From NCBI GenBank assembly GCA_903907925.1, contig CAIVQB010000113.1, positions 1-64,000 on the forward strand: a stretch of 64,000 nt of DNA, read 5' to 3'. The first letter of the stretch is position 1. The number at the start of each line of letters is the position of its first letter. Both the position numbers and the translations under genes were made by a program. Shown in pieces: positions 1-7,897 of the stretch. A model generated the notes under the pieces. The model did not search any database. It was not told where the DNA came from and saw only the letters and a list, made by a program, of their open reading frames with translations. Origin of the DNA: an uncultured Verrucomicrobiota bacterium. GTDB taxonomy: Bacteria; Verrucomicrobiota; Verrucomicrobiia; Limisphaerales; UBA9464.

Positions 1-1
1 A

Positions 2-136
2 CTCTACGTCAGGCAAGGCCTCGAAGACTACGAGCGCAAATACCGCGAAAGAATGCTCCATCACCTCAACAAAACCGCCGCCAATCTCGGCTTCCAGCTG
101 ACTCCCCAACCGCCATCCACACTCGCAGTTTCTTAG
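2..136 (+). CDS. 3' end of a probable insertion-sequence transposase (partial)
   Basis: An open frame enters from the left edge and ends at TAG 134-136, giving 44 C-terminal residues. The tail is charged and tyrosine-rich (motif QGLEDYERKYRERMLHHLNK, then a short proline-rich end). I recognise this as the style of C-terminus found on IS transposases annotated in Verrucomicrobia and related phyla, but the catalytic domain lies outside the window, so neither family nor activity can be shown. No terminal inverted repeat is visible downstream; the next 120 bases contain only a short dispersed repeat (221-258). It could instead be the end of another small basic protein. Confidence 0.45.
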   Translation, partial: LYVRQGLEDYERKYRERMLHHLNKTAANLGFQLTPQPPSTLAVS

Positions 137-220
137 AAGGAAAAGGCGTCGAGAAAGAGCTGTTCTGCACTGAACCATTGCTGCCGCCGAACTCCCGGGC
201 GTCAATTCAACGCAAGATAC

Positions 221-258
221 GATCGGACTTTCCGTTCCGGCTTTCCTGCTTTCCGGAT
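221..258. repeat. Dispersed GGAAAGC-type intergenic repeat, copy 1
   Basis: Read on the minus strand this segment contains ATCCGGAAAGCAGGAAAGC followed by GGAACGGAAA. It closely matches the arm of the large inverted repeat at 28375-28398 (ATCTGGAAAGCATGAAAGC). It lies just downstream of the pyrophosphatase stop codon. Two similar copies in unrelated intergenic spots suggest a dispersed non-coding repeat family; function is unknown. Confidence 0.5.
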
Positions 259-265
259 GATGAAC

Positions 266-1933
266 TCAGTTGCCCCCGAGCAGGGCGGAGACGCGGCTGA
301 GATGGTTGGTGAGGAAGGGCAACAATTGCTTTTTGCGGGAGACGACGCCGGCCAGTTGGAAGATTCCCGGCGACAATTCGGGGTAGGGAATGGAGCTGAT
401 AAACCGGGTCGGACCGGCCACCAGCAGCAACGAGGTTTGGAGGACGACATCGGTCACCAGCAGCGCTGAAAAGAGGTAGCCCTTGGAGGTGCGATACGCG
501 TCCAGCGCGGCCTGAATCTCCGCCTGGCGTTTGTAGAAATTGTCGAAACCGAGTTCTTCGATCTGCGCCACGCTGAAGACATGGCCGCCCTCGGTGTATT
601 CCTTGCAGTCGGTGGTGATGGCCTGCGGGATGGGACGGGAGACCAGCACTGATCCCGAGCTGAACAATTTCTCGGTGAAGGCGGTGGCATCGACCTCGGC
701 GCACCGTTCCAAGCGGGCGAGGATTTCCACATCACGCTCCGTGGTGGTGGGCGATGTGAGGTTCAGGGTGTCGCTGACCAAGCCGGCCAGCAGGAGCCCG
801 GCGATCGAGGGTTGGAGTTGGACGCCGTGACGGAAGAAGCAGTCCGCAACGATGGTGCTGGTGGATCCGACCGGTTCATTCCGGAACAGAATCGGCTGAG
901 AGGTGCTGAAGGAGCCGATTCGATGGTGATCAATGACCTCGAGGATTTCCACCTGGTCCGCCCCGTGGACCGCCTGTGAAAGCTCGTTGTGATCCACGAG
1001 AATCAACTGGCGCTCCACCTTCTTCAAAAAGTCGGACTTGGAAAGAATCCCCACCACGCGCTGCTGTTCGTCCACCACCGGAAAGGCCTGGAATTGGGAT
1101 TCAGCAGCGACGCGCATGACGGCGCTGAGCGATTCATCGGCTCCGAAGGTGAGGAAATCCTCGCGCAGCAGATGTTCCACGGCGATGGCCGCGCGGCACA
1201 GCATCGAGGTGGTTGCTGAATCGTGCGGGGTGAGGAGCAGGGTCACCTCGTTGCGGCGGGCCAGTTCGTGGATGTCGTGAGCGACATCACGGCCACCGGT
1301 TACGATCACGATGCGTACCCGGTCCTCGATGGCCAGACGTTGGATGTCCTCGCGATCTCCGACGACGACCACCAGTTTTTCCGGGGCGTAGGTCGCCAGT
1401 CGGGCGGCGAACGAACTCGCCTTCATCGCGCCGACCATCAGTACCAAGTCCTCCTCCTTGTCGGGTTCGAAGGCGCAAATCATCCGGGCCTCGAGGACGT
1501 GCGCCATGCTGCGGACTGACGCGAGAATCCGGCGGGAATCGTAGAGCCGGTTCGGGGACGGGAAGAAAAACTTGCTGGCCTTGAAGACCGACATGAGGCC
1601 GCGGCAGCGGCGTTCGGCGTCGAGAACCGGAAGGACGCGGATGTTCTTTTCGTCCATGACCGCGAGGGCTTCGACCACGCTGGTGCCGGGCGGAACCCCG
1701 ATGACGTTGGACTGCATGACATCGCGCACCTTTGGGGCGACGTCGCCCACGAAGAGCGGGGCGGGGACGCCGAAGGTGCGCAGCACGAAATCGATCCGCT
1801 CGTTGGTGTCACCGCACCGTGCGGCGATGGCGTGCGGCGATCCGGTACGCCGTTTGAACTCGGCATAACCGATCGCCGAACAGATGGAGTCGGTGTCGGG
1901 ATTGCGGTGGCCGATGACGATGAGTTCGCTCAT
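266..1933 (-). CDS. ppaC: Manganese-dependent (family II) inorganic pyrophosphatase with CBS and DRTGG domains
   Basis: A cytoplasmic enzyme predicted to hydrolyse pyrophosphate to two phosphates, pulling biosynthetic reactions forward. The 555-aa protein shows the DHH-family metal motifs HRNPDTDS (residues 9-16), VDHNE (313-317) and IDHHR (334-338), then VGSTSTIV and SDTLNLTSPTT, followed by a DHHA2 domain (about 420-550). Between the first motif and the rest of the DHH domain sit a CBS domain (about 67-120), a DRTGG-type domain (about 135-245) and a second CBS domain (about 250-305). Known CBS-pyrophosphatases are regulated by adenine nucleotides, and those with DRTGG by diadenosine polyphosphates; the same is inferred here. 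At about 310 residues plain family II enzymes are much shorter. It is monocistronic and divergent from parA. The ATG at 1931-1933 immediately precedes the conserved first strand. Confidence 0.93.
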   Translation of the reverse strand: MSELIVIGHRNPDTDSICSAIGYAEFKRRTGSPHAIAARCGDTNERIDFVLRTFGVPAPLFVGDVAPKVRDVMQSNVIGVPPGTSVVEALAVMDEKNIRVLPVLDAERRCRGLMSVFKASKFFFPSPNRLYDSRRILASVRSMAHVLEARMICAFEPDKEEDLVLMVGAMKASSFAARLATYAPEKLVVVVGDREDIQRLAIEDRVRIVIVTGGRDVAHDIHELARRNEVTLLLTPHDSATTSMLCRAAIAVEHLLREDFLTFGADESLSAVMRVAAESQFQAFPVVDEQQRVVGILSKSDFLKKVERQLILVDHNELSQAVHGADQVEILEVIDHHRIGSFSTSQPILFRNEPVGSTSTIVADCFFRHGVQLQPSIAGLLLAGLVSDTLNLTSPTTTERDVEILARLERCAEVDATAFTEKLFSSGSVLVSRPIPQAITTDCKEYTEGGHVFSVAQIEELGFDNFYKRQAEIQAALDAYRTSKGYLFSALLVTDVVLQTSLLLVAGPTRFISSIPYPELSPGIFQLAGVVSRKKQLLPFLTNHLSRVSALLGGN

Positions 1934-2049
1934 GAGGCGCGTTTGGGATAGGCGAACCCGGGCCGGTGTTCAATCGCGGAGGCGGGAAAAAGGTGGTCTG
2001 TTTCAAAATCGGTTTGGATTTCCGGGATATTCCACCGATATCTCCGGGC

Positions 2050-2826
2050 GTGCCTATTCACGTCCTCGCCATCGCCAATCAAAAGGGCGGTGTCGGCAAA
2101 ACCACCACCGCCATCAATCTGTCGGCGTGTCTGGCCGCCCGCGGCCGGCGAGTCCTGCTGGTCGATCTCGACGCCCAGGCCAATGCCACCAGCGGTTTGG
2201 GACTGGATAAGACCGAGGGCGGCAGCGTGTACCGGCCGTTGCTCGGCGAAGGCGGCCTGCAGGAACGCATCAAAACCACCGCCTTCCCCGGACTCTCCGT
2301 GTTGCCGAGTGAAATGGATTTGTGCGGTGCCGAGGTGGAGCTGGCGCGATCGGACGACTACCTCAACCGCCTGCGCCACGCGCTCCAGCCGGTGCGCGAC
2401 TCCGGGGCTTTTGATCTGATCATCCTCGATTGCGCCCCGGCCTTGGGGATTTTGACCCTCAACGCCTTCGCGGCGGCCGACCGGCTCATCGTTCCGTTGC
2501 AGTGCGAGTATTACGCGCTGGAAGGCGTGGCGATGATCACCCGCATCCTGGCGCAGGTGCGGGAGACCGGGATCAATCCGGGACTGGAATTGATGGGTGT
2601 GGTGATGACCATGTTCGATGGTCGGACAAAATTGGCACAGAATGTCGTTGCCGAGGTGCGTCAACATTTTGGTGCCCTGGTGTTCGACACCATGATTCCC
2701 CGGACCACGCGGATTGCGGAGGCGCCCAGTTTCGGAAAGCCGATCATTGCCTACGATCCCTACAGCGCGGGCTCGTCGGCGTACGAAGTGCTCTCCGGTG
2801 AAGTCGCCACCCGGCTGGGGCTGTAG
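2050..2826 (+). CDS. parA: ParA/Soj-family ATPase, orphan
   Basis: A deviant Walker A ATPase of the ParA/MinD superfamily, which in chromosome or cargo segregation forms ATP-dependent dimers on DNA. The Walker A motif KGGVGKTTT lies at residues 12-20, the A' motif LLVDLDAQANATSGLG follows, and LIILDCAPALG is the Walker B region. I chose the GTG at 2050 because ParA proteins normally begin a few residues before this motif (258 aa). An upstream in-frame GTG at 1966 would add 28 residues that do not look conserved. No ParB gene or parS-like palindrome is visible nearby, so it may be a cargo-positioning ParA or a partner may lie elsewhere. It is divergent from the pyrophosphatase gene, and a repeat-rich gap follows. 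Confidence 0.9.
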   Translation: MPIHVLAIANQKGGVGKTTTAINLSACLAARGRRVLLVDLDAQANATSGLGLDKTEGGSVYRPLLGEGGLQERIKTTAFPGLSVLPSEMDLCGAEVELARSDDYLNRLRHALQPVRDSGAFDLIILDCAPALGILTLNAFAAADRLIVPLQCEYYALEGVAMITRILAQVRETGINPGLELMGVVMTMFDGRTKLAQNVVAEVRQHFGALVFDTMIPRTTRIAEAPSFGKPIIAYDPYSAGSSAYEVLSGEVATRLGL

Positions 2827-3292
2827 GCCGGAATGATTCAGAAGAAGCCACAATAGGACGCGGATTCACGGATCGAGACGGAATGGACAGAATGAACTGG
2901 ATGAGTCGGATTGGACCGGGTCCTCTGGAATCGGTGACAATGCTTGCCCTCCGTGCCGGCGTTCCCAATTTTCAGACGCGCCATCAGAGTGTTGATGAAC
3001 GAATCGGATTCCGTCTATTCGGTTCATTCCGTCTAAATCTCTTCTGGATTCGATCCTTGTCCCCGCTTCGAGGCCGCAGCCGAACCGGCGACACTGTTGG
3101 ATTCCCGTGGTAAATTGAGATTCACCCTTCCGTGAACGGAATACCCGGAGCCGAATGCCCAAAGGACTCGTGCCCCTTGAACTGAATTCGTGTCGATCCG
3201 CTTTTCAACTGTATGGATTTCGGCCAGGACCGGCAAAACCGCCCTTTGCCCCTTGACCCATCCGCCGGATCGGGAGAAATGTACGCCTGCGT
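2827..3292. other. Gene-free gap after parA holding a repeat element
   Basis: These 466 bases have no convincing gene; short open frames here have poor start context and no recognisable product. The left end (2835-2848, GATTCAGAAGAAGC) and a right block (3016-3031, ATTCGGTTCATTCCGT) are both found, in the same order, just after aceE at 41987-42000 and 42044-42059. The middle is AT-richer than the neighbouring genes and contains variants of a GACGGAATGGACAGAATGAA phrase. No strong promoter was seen for the downstream propeller gene. Confidence 0.6.
2828..3040. repeat. Dispersed intergenic element, copy 1 (after parA)
   Basis: It begins nine bases after the parA stop with GATTCAGAAGAAGC and ends with the block ATTCGGTTCATTCCGT at 3016-3031. 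The same two blocks bracket the shorter copy downstream of aceE. The interior also carries a CGGATTCACGGAT phrase related to CGGATTTATACCGAT in that copy. Both copies sit directly behind stop codons of plus-strand genes. The copies differ in length, about 200 against 80 bases. Confidence 0.6.
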
Positions 3293-4582
3293 ATGAAGCT
3301 GTCTCCCGTCGGTGTCGCCCAAGTCGTTGCCGGTGTCCTCGCACTCTCGTTGCAGGGCGCCGATTGGCCTCAGTATCGCGGGCCCAAATCGGACGGCTCT
3401 TCACCGGAAAAGGTCTCGGCCTCCTGGCCCGCCGCCGGTCCGGCGGTGGTGTGGAAGGTTCCTTCGACTGGCGGTTTCAGCTCATTTGTGGTTTCCAACG
3501 GAAGGGCCTTCACCCAAGAGCTGCGCGAGGTCGACGGTGCCCAGCAGGAGACGCTTGTGGCCCGCGACGCCGCCACCGGCAAGGAACTGTGGCTGCAGGC
3601 GCTGGGGACGATGAAGATCAATGACGGGGGTCAGTCCGGGGCCAAGGGCAATGACGGCGGTGACGGCCCGCGCTCCACGCCTTCGATCGACGGTAACCGG
3701 GTTTTTTCGCTGTCGGCAAAGCTGGTTCTCAATTGCTTCGAAGCCGCCACCGGCAAGCCGGTCTGGAAACACGAACTGATCAAGGAATTCACCGGCCGCA
3801 ACATCTCGTGGATGAACGCCGCGTCGCCGGTGGTGGATGGAAAACTCGTCATCGCAGGCGGTGGCGGACCGGGAGAATCACTCCTCGCCTTCAACACCGA
3901 AACCGGGGATGTGGTTTGGAAGGCGTTCGACGAAAAAATCACCCACGCCACGCCGGTGATCGCCACGCTCCATGGCAAACGTCAGGTGATCTTCTTTCTC
4001 CAGTCGGGTCTGTTGTCGGTGGACCCCGGAACCGGCACCGAACTCTGGCGCCATCCGTTCCCCTACAAGGTTTCGACCGCCGCCTCGCCGGTGGTCGCGG
4101 GTGACATCGTTTATTGCTCCGCCGGTTATGATGTCGGTGCCGGTGCCGCGCGCATCACCCGGACCGGTGACAAATGGACCGCGGAACCGCTCTACCGTTT
4201 CCCCGGCAACAAGCCCCTCGCGAATCACTGGAGCACTCCGGTGCTGAAGGACGGCCATCTGTACGGAATGTTTCAGTTCAAGGAATACGGCAGTGGCCCG
4301 GTCAAATGCGTCGATGTGAAGACTGGTGCCGTCCTGTGGGAACAGGCGGGATTCGGTCCCGGCCATGTGATTCTCGTGGGGGATCAGGTGATGGCCTTGT
4401 CGGATGCGGGTGAACTGGTCCTCTTCAAGGCTGACGCCAGCGGCTATCACGAGACGGCTCGTGCCACGGTGCTTTCCGGGAAATGCTGGACGACCCCGGT
4501 GGTGAGCAACGGCCGGGTCTACGCGCGCAGCACCAAGGAAGCCGTCTGCCTCGACCTCTCGTCGAAGCGCGCTTCCCGCTGA
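3293..4582 (+). CDS. Secreted PQQ-type beta-propeller protein
   Basis: A 429-aa protein with an N-terminal signal sequence (about residues 1-23, hydrophobic core VVAGVLALSLQG), so probably periplasmic or exported. The mature part begins ADWPQYRGPKSDG, a start typical of the many PQQ-like quinoprotein propellers of Verrucomicrobia and Planctomycetes. Repeated phrases such as AFNTETGDVVWKAF, SVDPGTGTELWRH and CVDVKTGAVLWEQ mark successive blades with the W-rich PQQ-like signature. No calcium/PQQ dehydrogenase active site is evident, so I infer a structural or substrate-binding role rather than an alcohol dehydrogenase. It resembles the propeller at 21319-22554. It converges on thrB with a 41-base gap. 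Confidence 0.85.
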   Translation: MKLSPVGVAQVVAGVLALSLQGADWPQYRGPKSDGSSPEKVSASWPAAGPAVVWKVPSTGGFSSFVVSNGRAFTQELREVDGAQQETLVARDAATGKELWLQALGTMKINDGGQSGAKGNDGGDGPRSTPSIDGNRVFSLSAKLVLNCFEAATGKPVWKHELIKEFTGRNISWMNAASPVVDGKLVIAGGGGPGESLLAFNTETGDVVWKAFDEKITHATPVIATLHGKRQVIFFLQSGLLSVDPGTGTELWRHPFPYKVSTAASPVVAGDIVYCSAGYDVGAGAARITRTGDKWTAEPLYRFPGNKPLANHWSTPVLKDGHLYGMFQFKEYGSGPVKCVDVKTGAVLWEQAGFGPGHVILVGDQVMALSDAGELVLFKADASGYHETARATVLSGKCWTTPVVSNGRVYARSTKEAVCLDLSSKRASR

Positions 4583-4623
4583 TTCCAAGTTCGCGGAGTT
4601 TGTTCGCTCGGCCTGGGTTGCGT

Positions 4624-5556
4624 CTACCGGGCGGCGGAGACTTTCCCGACAGTGGCTCCGCGCGTGTCGGCGCTGAGGATCTCCACGCGTGAATCCGGCA
4701 GTGCCCCCAGCATCGCCCGCGCCACCGCCGGTGCCTTGTCCACGGTCATGCAGATGATCGTCGAACCACTTCCGCTCAACCATCCGCCAATCGCTCCGGC
4801 CTTCTCGCCGGCGCGGATCACTCCGGACAATTGAGGAATCAAGGCCTCGCGATACGGTTGATGAATCCGGTCATCGAAACAGCCGCGCAGTTGATCCGTT
4901 CGGCCGGCGGCGAAGGCGGCGGTGATGAAGGCCACCCGGGTCAGGCAGTGAACGGTGTCGGCCTTCGAGAATTGCAACGGCACCAGCTTGCGGGCCGCCG
5001 GGGTACTGACTTCGAAATTCGGAATCAGCGTGACGAACTGCACGTTGGGTTTCACCGAAAAACGAACCGCCCGCGCTCGTCCCTCCACCACGGTCGCCGC
5101 GGTGAACCCACCGAACACCGCCGGTGCGGCGTTGTCGGGGTGTCCTTCGAGTTCACTGACGACTTCGAAAAGCGCCTGTCGGTTCAGTGGTCCCCCCGCC
5201 AGTGCGTTCAATGCCGCCACACAACCCAGCCGCGCCGTGACACTCGATCCGAGTCCGCGGGCGATCGGGACATCTCCCTCGAGCCAGATGTCGAATCCGT
5301 GATTTGCCCATCGGGCTCGCTTGAAGAATCCATTCGCCGCCTCACCGAGCATGGCCGTCGCACCGGCCCGGGCGTCATCGGCGATCGTTGAGCGGATGTT
5401 GATCGTCTTGTCGGAGTTTGGTTCGACCCTCACCCGGTTGTAGAGGCGCAGGGCGATTCCCAGCGTGTCAAAACCGGGACCGAGATTGGCGGTGGTTCCG
5501 GGAACGCGAACGGTGACTGAAGGACGGCGTGTTGAAGACGATCGGGGGACAGGCAT
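4624..5556 (-). CDS. thrB: Homoserine kinase
   Basis: A GHMP-family kinase predicted to phosphorylate L-homoserine with ATP, the step before threonine synthase. After a short leader the 310-aa protein has VRVPGTTANLGPGFDTLG, typical of ThrB N-termini, then the phosphate-binding loop PIARGLGSSV at residues 97-106, and GGWLSGSGSTI near the C-terminus. The ATG at 5554-5556 is preferred. An in-frame TTG at 5596-5598 overlaps the gpsA stop by four bases and would add 14 weakly conserved residues, so translational coupling is possible. It lies downstream of plsY and gpsA in the same direction, although threonine synthesis is unrelated to phospholipid synthesis. Other threonine genes are not in the window. 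Confidence 0.9.
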   Translation of the reverse strand: MPVPRSSSTRRPSVTVRVPGTTANLGPGFDTLGIALRLYNRVRVEPNSDKTINIRSTIADDARAGATAMLGEAANGFFKRARWANHGFDIWLEGDVPIARGLGSSVTARLGCVAALNALAGGPLNRQALFEVVSELEGHPDNAAPAVFGGFTAATVVEGRARAVRFSVKPNVQFVTLIPNFEVSTPAARKLVPLQFSKADTVHCLTRVAFITAAFAAGRTDQLRGCFDDRIHQPYREALIPQLSGVIRAGEKAGAIGGWLSGSGSTIICMTVDKAPAVARAMLGALPDSRVEILSADTRGATVGKVSAAR

Positions 5557-5594
5557 AGAAAAAGTGGTGAAGAAGTCGAAACGCCGAGAGCCGT

Positions 5595-6575
5595 TCAATC
5601 CTCGGCCTTGGGTTCGCGATCCAGCAGGTCGATGACGGCTCGTCGCGGTTCCTTGCCCTCGAAGAGCATGGCGTGAACTTGGGCGATGATCGGGCAGGGG
5701 ATACCCTTGCGAAGCGCGAGTTCGTGGGCACTGCGCGTGGTGGGATGGCCTTCCACCGCCGACGTGCTGGCCGCGAGAATGTCCCGCGCGGATTCGCCAC
5801 GTCCGATGCGTTCACCGAAGGCCCGGTTGCGACTGTGCCGGCTGAAGCAGGTGACGGTGAGATCACCAAGACCGCTGAGACCGGAAAGGGTTGAAGGCTC
5901 AGCGCCACAGGCCACGGCCAGACGGGTGATTTCGGCGCGCCCGCGGGTGATCAGAGCGGCCTTGGAATTGTCGCCGAAGCCCAAGCCGTCACAGACGCCC
6001 GCGGCGATGGCGATCACGTTCTTCAGGGCGCCACCGAGTTCGACGCCGACCAAATCCGTCGTGGTGTAAATCCGGAACGAAGGCCGGTGGAACGCGGTCT
6101 GGATCCGTTTTGCCTGCGCGGGATCGACCGACGCGGCCACCACGGCGGTTGGGATGCCGCGGGCCACTTCGACGGCGAGTGAGGGGCCGGACAACGCTGC
6201 GGGCAGTGCGCGTGGGATCATCTCCGCGATCAAACCCGACATGGTCAGGCCCGTCCCCGCTTCGATGCCCTTGGTGACGCTGACCACCAATCCTGCCGCG
6301 CTTGAAATCCGGCCGGCGATGGAACGGAAGGCCGTGCTGGGCACCGCGAGAACGATCAGGTCCGCGTCCGCAACGGCCCGTTCGGCGTCTGCTTCCAGTC
6401 GAAGCGCCGCTGGAAATGCGAATCCAGGAAGATGACGCTCATTGGTTCGGGTTCGTTCCAGGGCGGCGACATGGTCGGAATTGTGTCCCCAGAGTGTGAC
6501 GGTATGACCGTTCTGGCAGGCGACGATGGCCAGAGCGGTTCCCCAGGCGCCGGCACCGATGATGGCGGTGTTCAT
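5595..6575 (-). CDS. gpsA: NAD(P)-dependent glycerol-3-phosphate dehydrogenase
   Basis: Reduces dihydroxyacetone phosphate to sn-glycerol-3-phosphate, the backbone for phospholipids, in the cytoplasm. The 326-aa protein starts with the Rossmann motif GAGAWG (residues 7-12) and has the family motif SGPSLAVEV (129-137) and GGALKNVIAIAAGVCDG, with the conserved lysine at 185, followed by GFGDNSKAALITRG. Length matches the family. Its ATG overlaps the plsY stop by four bases (ATGA), so the product and the acyltransferase that uses it are coupled. This plsY-gpsA order is common in bacteria and supports both calls. Confidence 0.96.
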   Translation of the reverse strand: MNTAIIGAGAWGTALAIVACQNGHTVTLWGHNSDHVAALERTRTNERHLPGFAFPAALRLEADAERAVADADLIVLAVPSTAFRSIAGRISSAAGLVVSVTKGIEAGTGLTMSGLIAEMIPRALPAALSGPSLAVEVARGIPTAVVAASVDPAQAKRIQTAFHRPSFRIYTTTDLVGVELGGALKNVIAIAAGVCDGLGFGDNSKAALITRGRAEITRLAVACGAEPSTLSGLSGLGDLTVTCFSRHSRNRAFGERIGRGESARDILAASTSAVEGHPTTRSAHELALRKGIPCPIIAQVHAMLFEGKEPRRAVIDLLDREPKAED

Positions 6576-7243
6576 GGCTGGGTGCCGCTCGGGTTTCCGG
6601 ATTCGGCAGCCGCGTTCGCTTTGGGCTTTGGTTTTCCGATCCGGTTTTCAGTTCCGGCCAGCAGGCGTTCCATGTTCGGGCGGTGTTTCCAAATTGCGAG
6701 CAGCGCCAGCAGCAGGGTGAGGCAGACCACCGGCAAGGGCTCGCGATGCAGCGCCGTCGCCACCGGCAGAACCGCCGCGGCCACGATGCTGGCGAGGGAA
6801 ACATACCGGCTCAGCGCGAAGACAAGGATCCAGGTGGCGAGCGTGATCAGAAATGGAATCGGAACCAGCGCCGCCAGCACTCCGGCGGAGGTGGCGATCC
6901 CCTTGCCGCCCTTGAACCCGAGCCAGCAGGTGTAGTTGTGTCCGAGCACCGCCGACAAGGCCGCGATCATCGGCACCAGGGCGACCGACGGGTGGGTGTC
7001 GGCGAGCGGGACAAAAAACGTCCGGGCCACGATGACAGCCGCTGCGCCTTTGAGGGCATCGATCAGGAGAACGAGGATTCCGGGACCTTTTCCAAGCGTC
7101 CGAAACACATTGGTCGCCCCCATGTTTCCCGAGCCCACCGAACGGATGTCGATCCCCCGGGAACGGGCGACGAGAAAGCCCGTGGGAATCGATCCGAGGA
7201 AATACCCGGTGACGACCGTTAAGAGATGGCAGAGCCAAAGCAC
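6572..7243 (-). CDS. plsY: Glycerol-3-phosphate acyltransferase PlsY
   Basis: An integral inner-membrane enzyme that transfers an acyl group from acyl-phosphate to glycerol-3-phosphate, the first committed step of phosphatidic acid synthesis. The 223-aa sequence shows several hydrophobic helices and the three PlsY motifs: GSIPTGFLVAR near residue 17, GSGNMGATNVFRTLG at about 37-51, and GFKGGKGIATSAGVL at about 108-122. Translation begins at GTG 7241-7243, right before the first helix. A hydrophilic C-terminal tail after about residue 200 is longer than in the shortest family members. It is the first gene of the plsY-gpsA pair and is divergent from yefM. Confidence 0.95.
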   Translation of the reverse strand: MLWLCHLLTVVTGYFLGSIPTGFLVARSRGIDIRSVGSGNMGATNVFRTLGKGPGILVLLIDALKGAAAVIVARTFFVPLADTHPSVALVPMIAALSAVLGHNYTCWLGFKGGKGIATSAGVLAALVPIPFLITLATWILVFALSRYVSLASIVAAAVLPVATALHREPLPVVCLTLLLALLAIWKHRPNMERLLAGTENRIGKPKPKANAAAESGNPSGTQP

Positions 7244-7336
7244 CGCGCAGTTGTAGCCGGTAGGACGCCGATGCGACCAGTGCGGACTTCCCGAAGCCCC
7301 ACCCGCACGGAGTGGATAGCTCTCCGCTTGGTATTC

Positions 7337-7342
7337 TTGACA
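7337..7342 (+). promoter_or_regulatory. Possible -35 box for the yefM-yoeB operon
   Basis: A perfect TTGACA lies 32 bases upstream of the yefM start. At the expected 17-base spacing the -10 position (AGGATC) matches poorly and falls inside the palindrome at 7355-7372, so repressor binding would cover it. The promoter is an inference from spacing only. Confidence 0.35.
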
Positions 7343-7354
7343 CAGAACTCGACC

Positions 7355-7372
7355 TGGACAGGATCCTGTCCA
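7355..7372. promoter_or_regulatory. Perfect 18-bp palindrome, probable YefM operator
   Basis: TGGACAGGATCCTGTCCA is its own reverse complement over all 18 bases and ends one base before the yefM ATG (7374). Type II antitoxins such as YefM repress their own operon by binding palindromes that overlap the promoter. Position and perfect symmetry support an autoregulatory operator. The central core differs from the TGTACA core known for E. coli YefM. Confidence 0.7.
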
Positions 7373-7373
7373 T

Positions 7374-7631
7374 ATGAAGGCGATTACCTACACAGCGGCC
7401 CGTGAGGAACTCGCTGCGACGATGAATGAGGTTTGCCGCGACAGGACCCAGGTCATCATCACCCGAAATCGGGATCAGTCGGTCGTGATGATGTCCCTCG
7501 ACGACTACGAGGAATTGGAAGAGACGGCGCACCTGCTTCGAAGCCCCGCCAATGCCCGTCGCCTCCTCACCTCCATCCAGGCGTTGGAAGCCGGCAAGGG
7601 GAAGGCCCGGAAGATTCCAGCCGCTCCATGA
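7374..7631 (+). CDS. yefM: YefM-family (Phd/YefM) antitoxin
   Basis: An 85-aa antitoxin predicted to bind and neutralise the YoeB RNase and, with it, to repress the operon. The start MKAITYTAAREELAATMNEVC and the following strand QVIITRNRDQSVVMMSLDDYEELEETAHLL match the Phd/YefM DNA-binding and dimerisation domain; the charged C-terminal third is the toxin-wrapping segment. It overlaps the toxin ATG by four bases, the usual antitoxin-first arrangement. A perfect palindrome abuts the start codon. Confidence 0.92.
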   Translation: MKAITYTAAREELAATMNEVCRDRTQVIITRNRDQSVVMMSLDDYEELEETAHLLRSPANARRLLTSIQALEAGKGKARKIPAAP

Positions 7632-7882
7632 AGGTCATCTTCTCCGAGGAAGCTTGGGAGGATTACCTATTCTGGCAGCGGACGGATCCCAAGGCGTTGA
7701 AGCGGATTCACGAGCTGATCCGGGACGCCACGAGGCATCCACTCGAAGGCATTGGCAAGCCCGAACCGCTGAGGCACGCGCTGTCCGGCTATTGGTCGCG
7801 GCGAATCACCCAGGAACATCGCATGGTCTACCGGGCGACCGGCGACGGGCTTCTGATCGCCCAACTCCGTTACCACTACTGA
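7628..7882 (+). CDS. yoeB: YoeB-family ribosome-dependent mRNA endonuclease toxin
   Basis: An 84-aa RelE/ParE-superfamily toxin that cleaves mRNA in the ribosomal A site when freed from YefM. The sequence has FSEEAWEDYLFWQRTDPKALKRI at the N-terminus, GIGKPEPLRHALSGYWSRRITQEHRMVYR in the middle and the terminal RYHY. The catalytic set of E. coli YoeB (Glu46, Arg65, His83, Tyr84) can be matched to the Glu of KPEPLR, the Arg of EHRMVYR or RRIT, and the final His-Tyr. Full length, so likely active. It ends 15 bases from the convergent DUF2723 gene. Confidence 0.93.
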   Translation: MKVIFSEEAWEDYLFWQRTDPKALKRIHELIRDATRHPLEGIGKPEPLRHALSGYWSRRITQEHRMVYRATGDGLLIAQLRYHY

Positions 7883-7897
7883 ACACGGGCTCTAGGA

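Noticed and set aside
2866-3162. Possible gene in the parA-propeller gap
   Set aside because: Repeat-derived sequence, poor start context and no recognised product.
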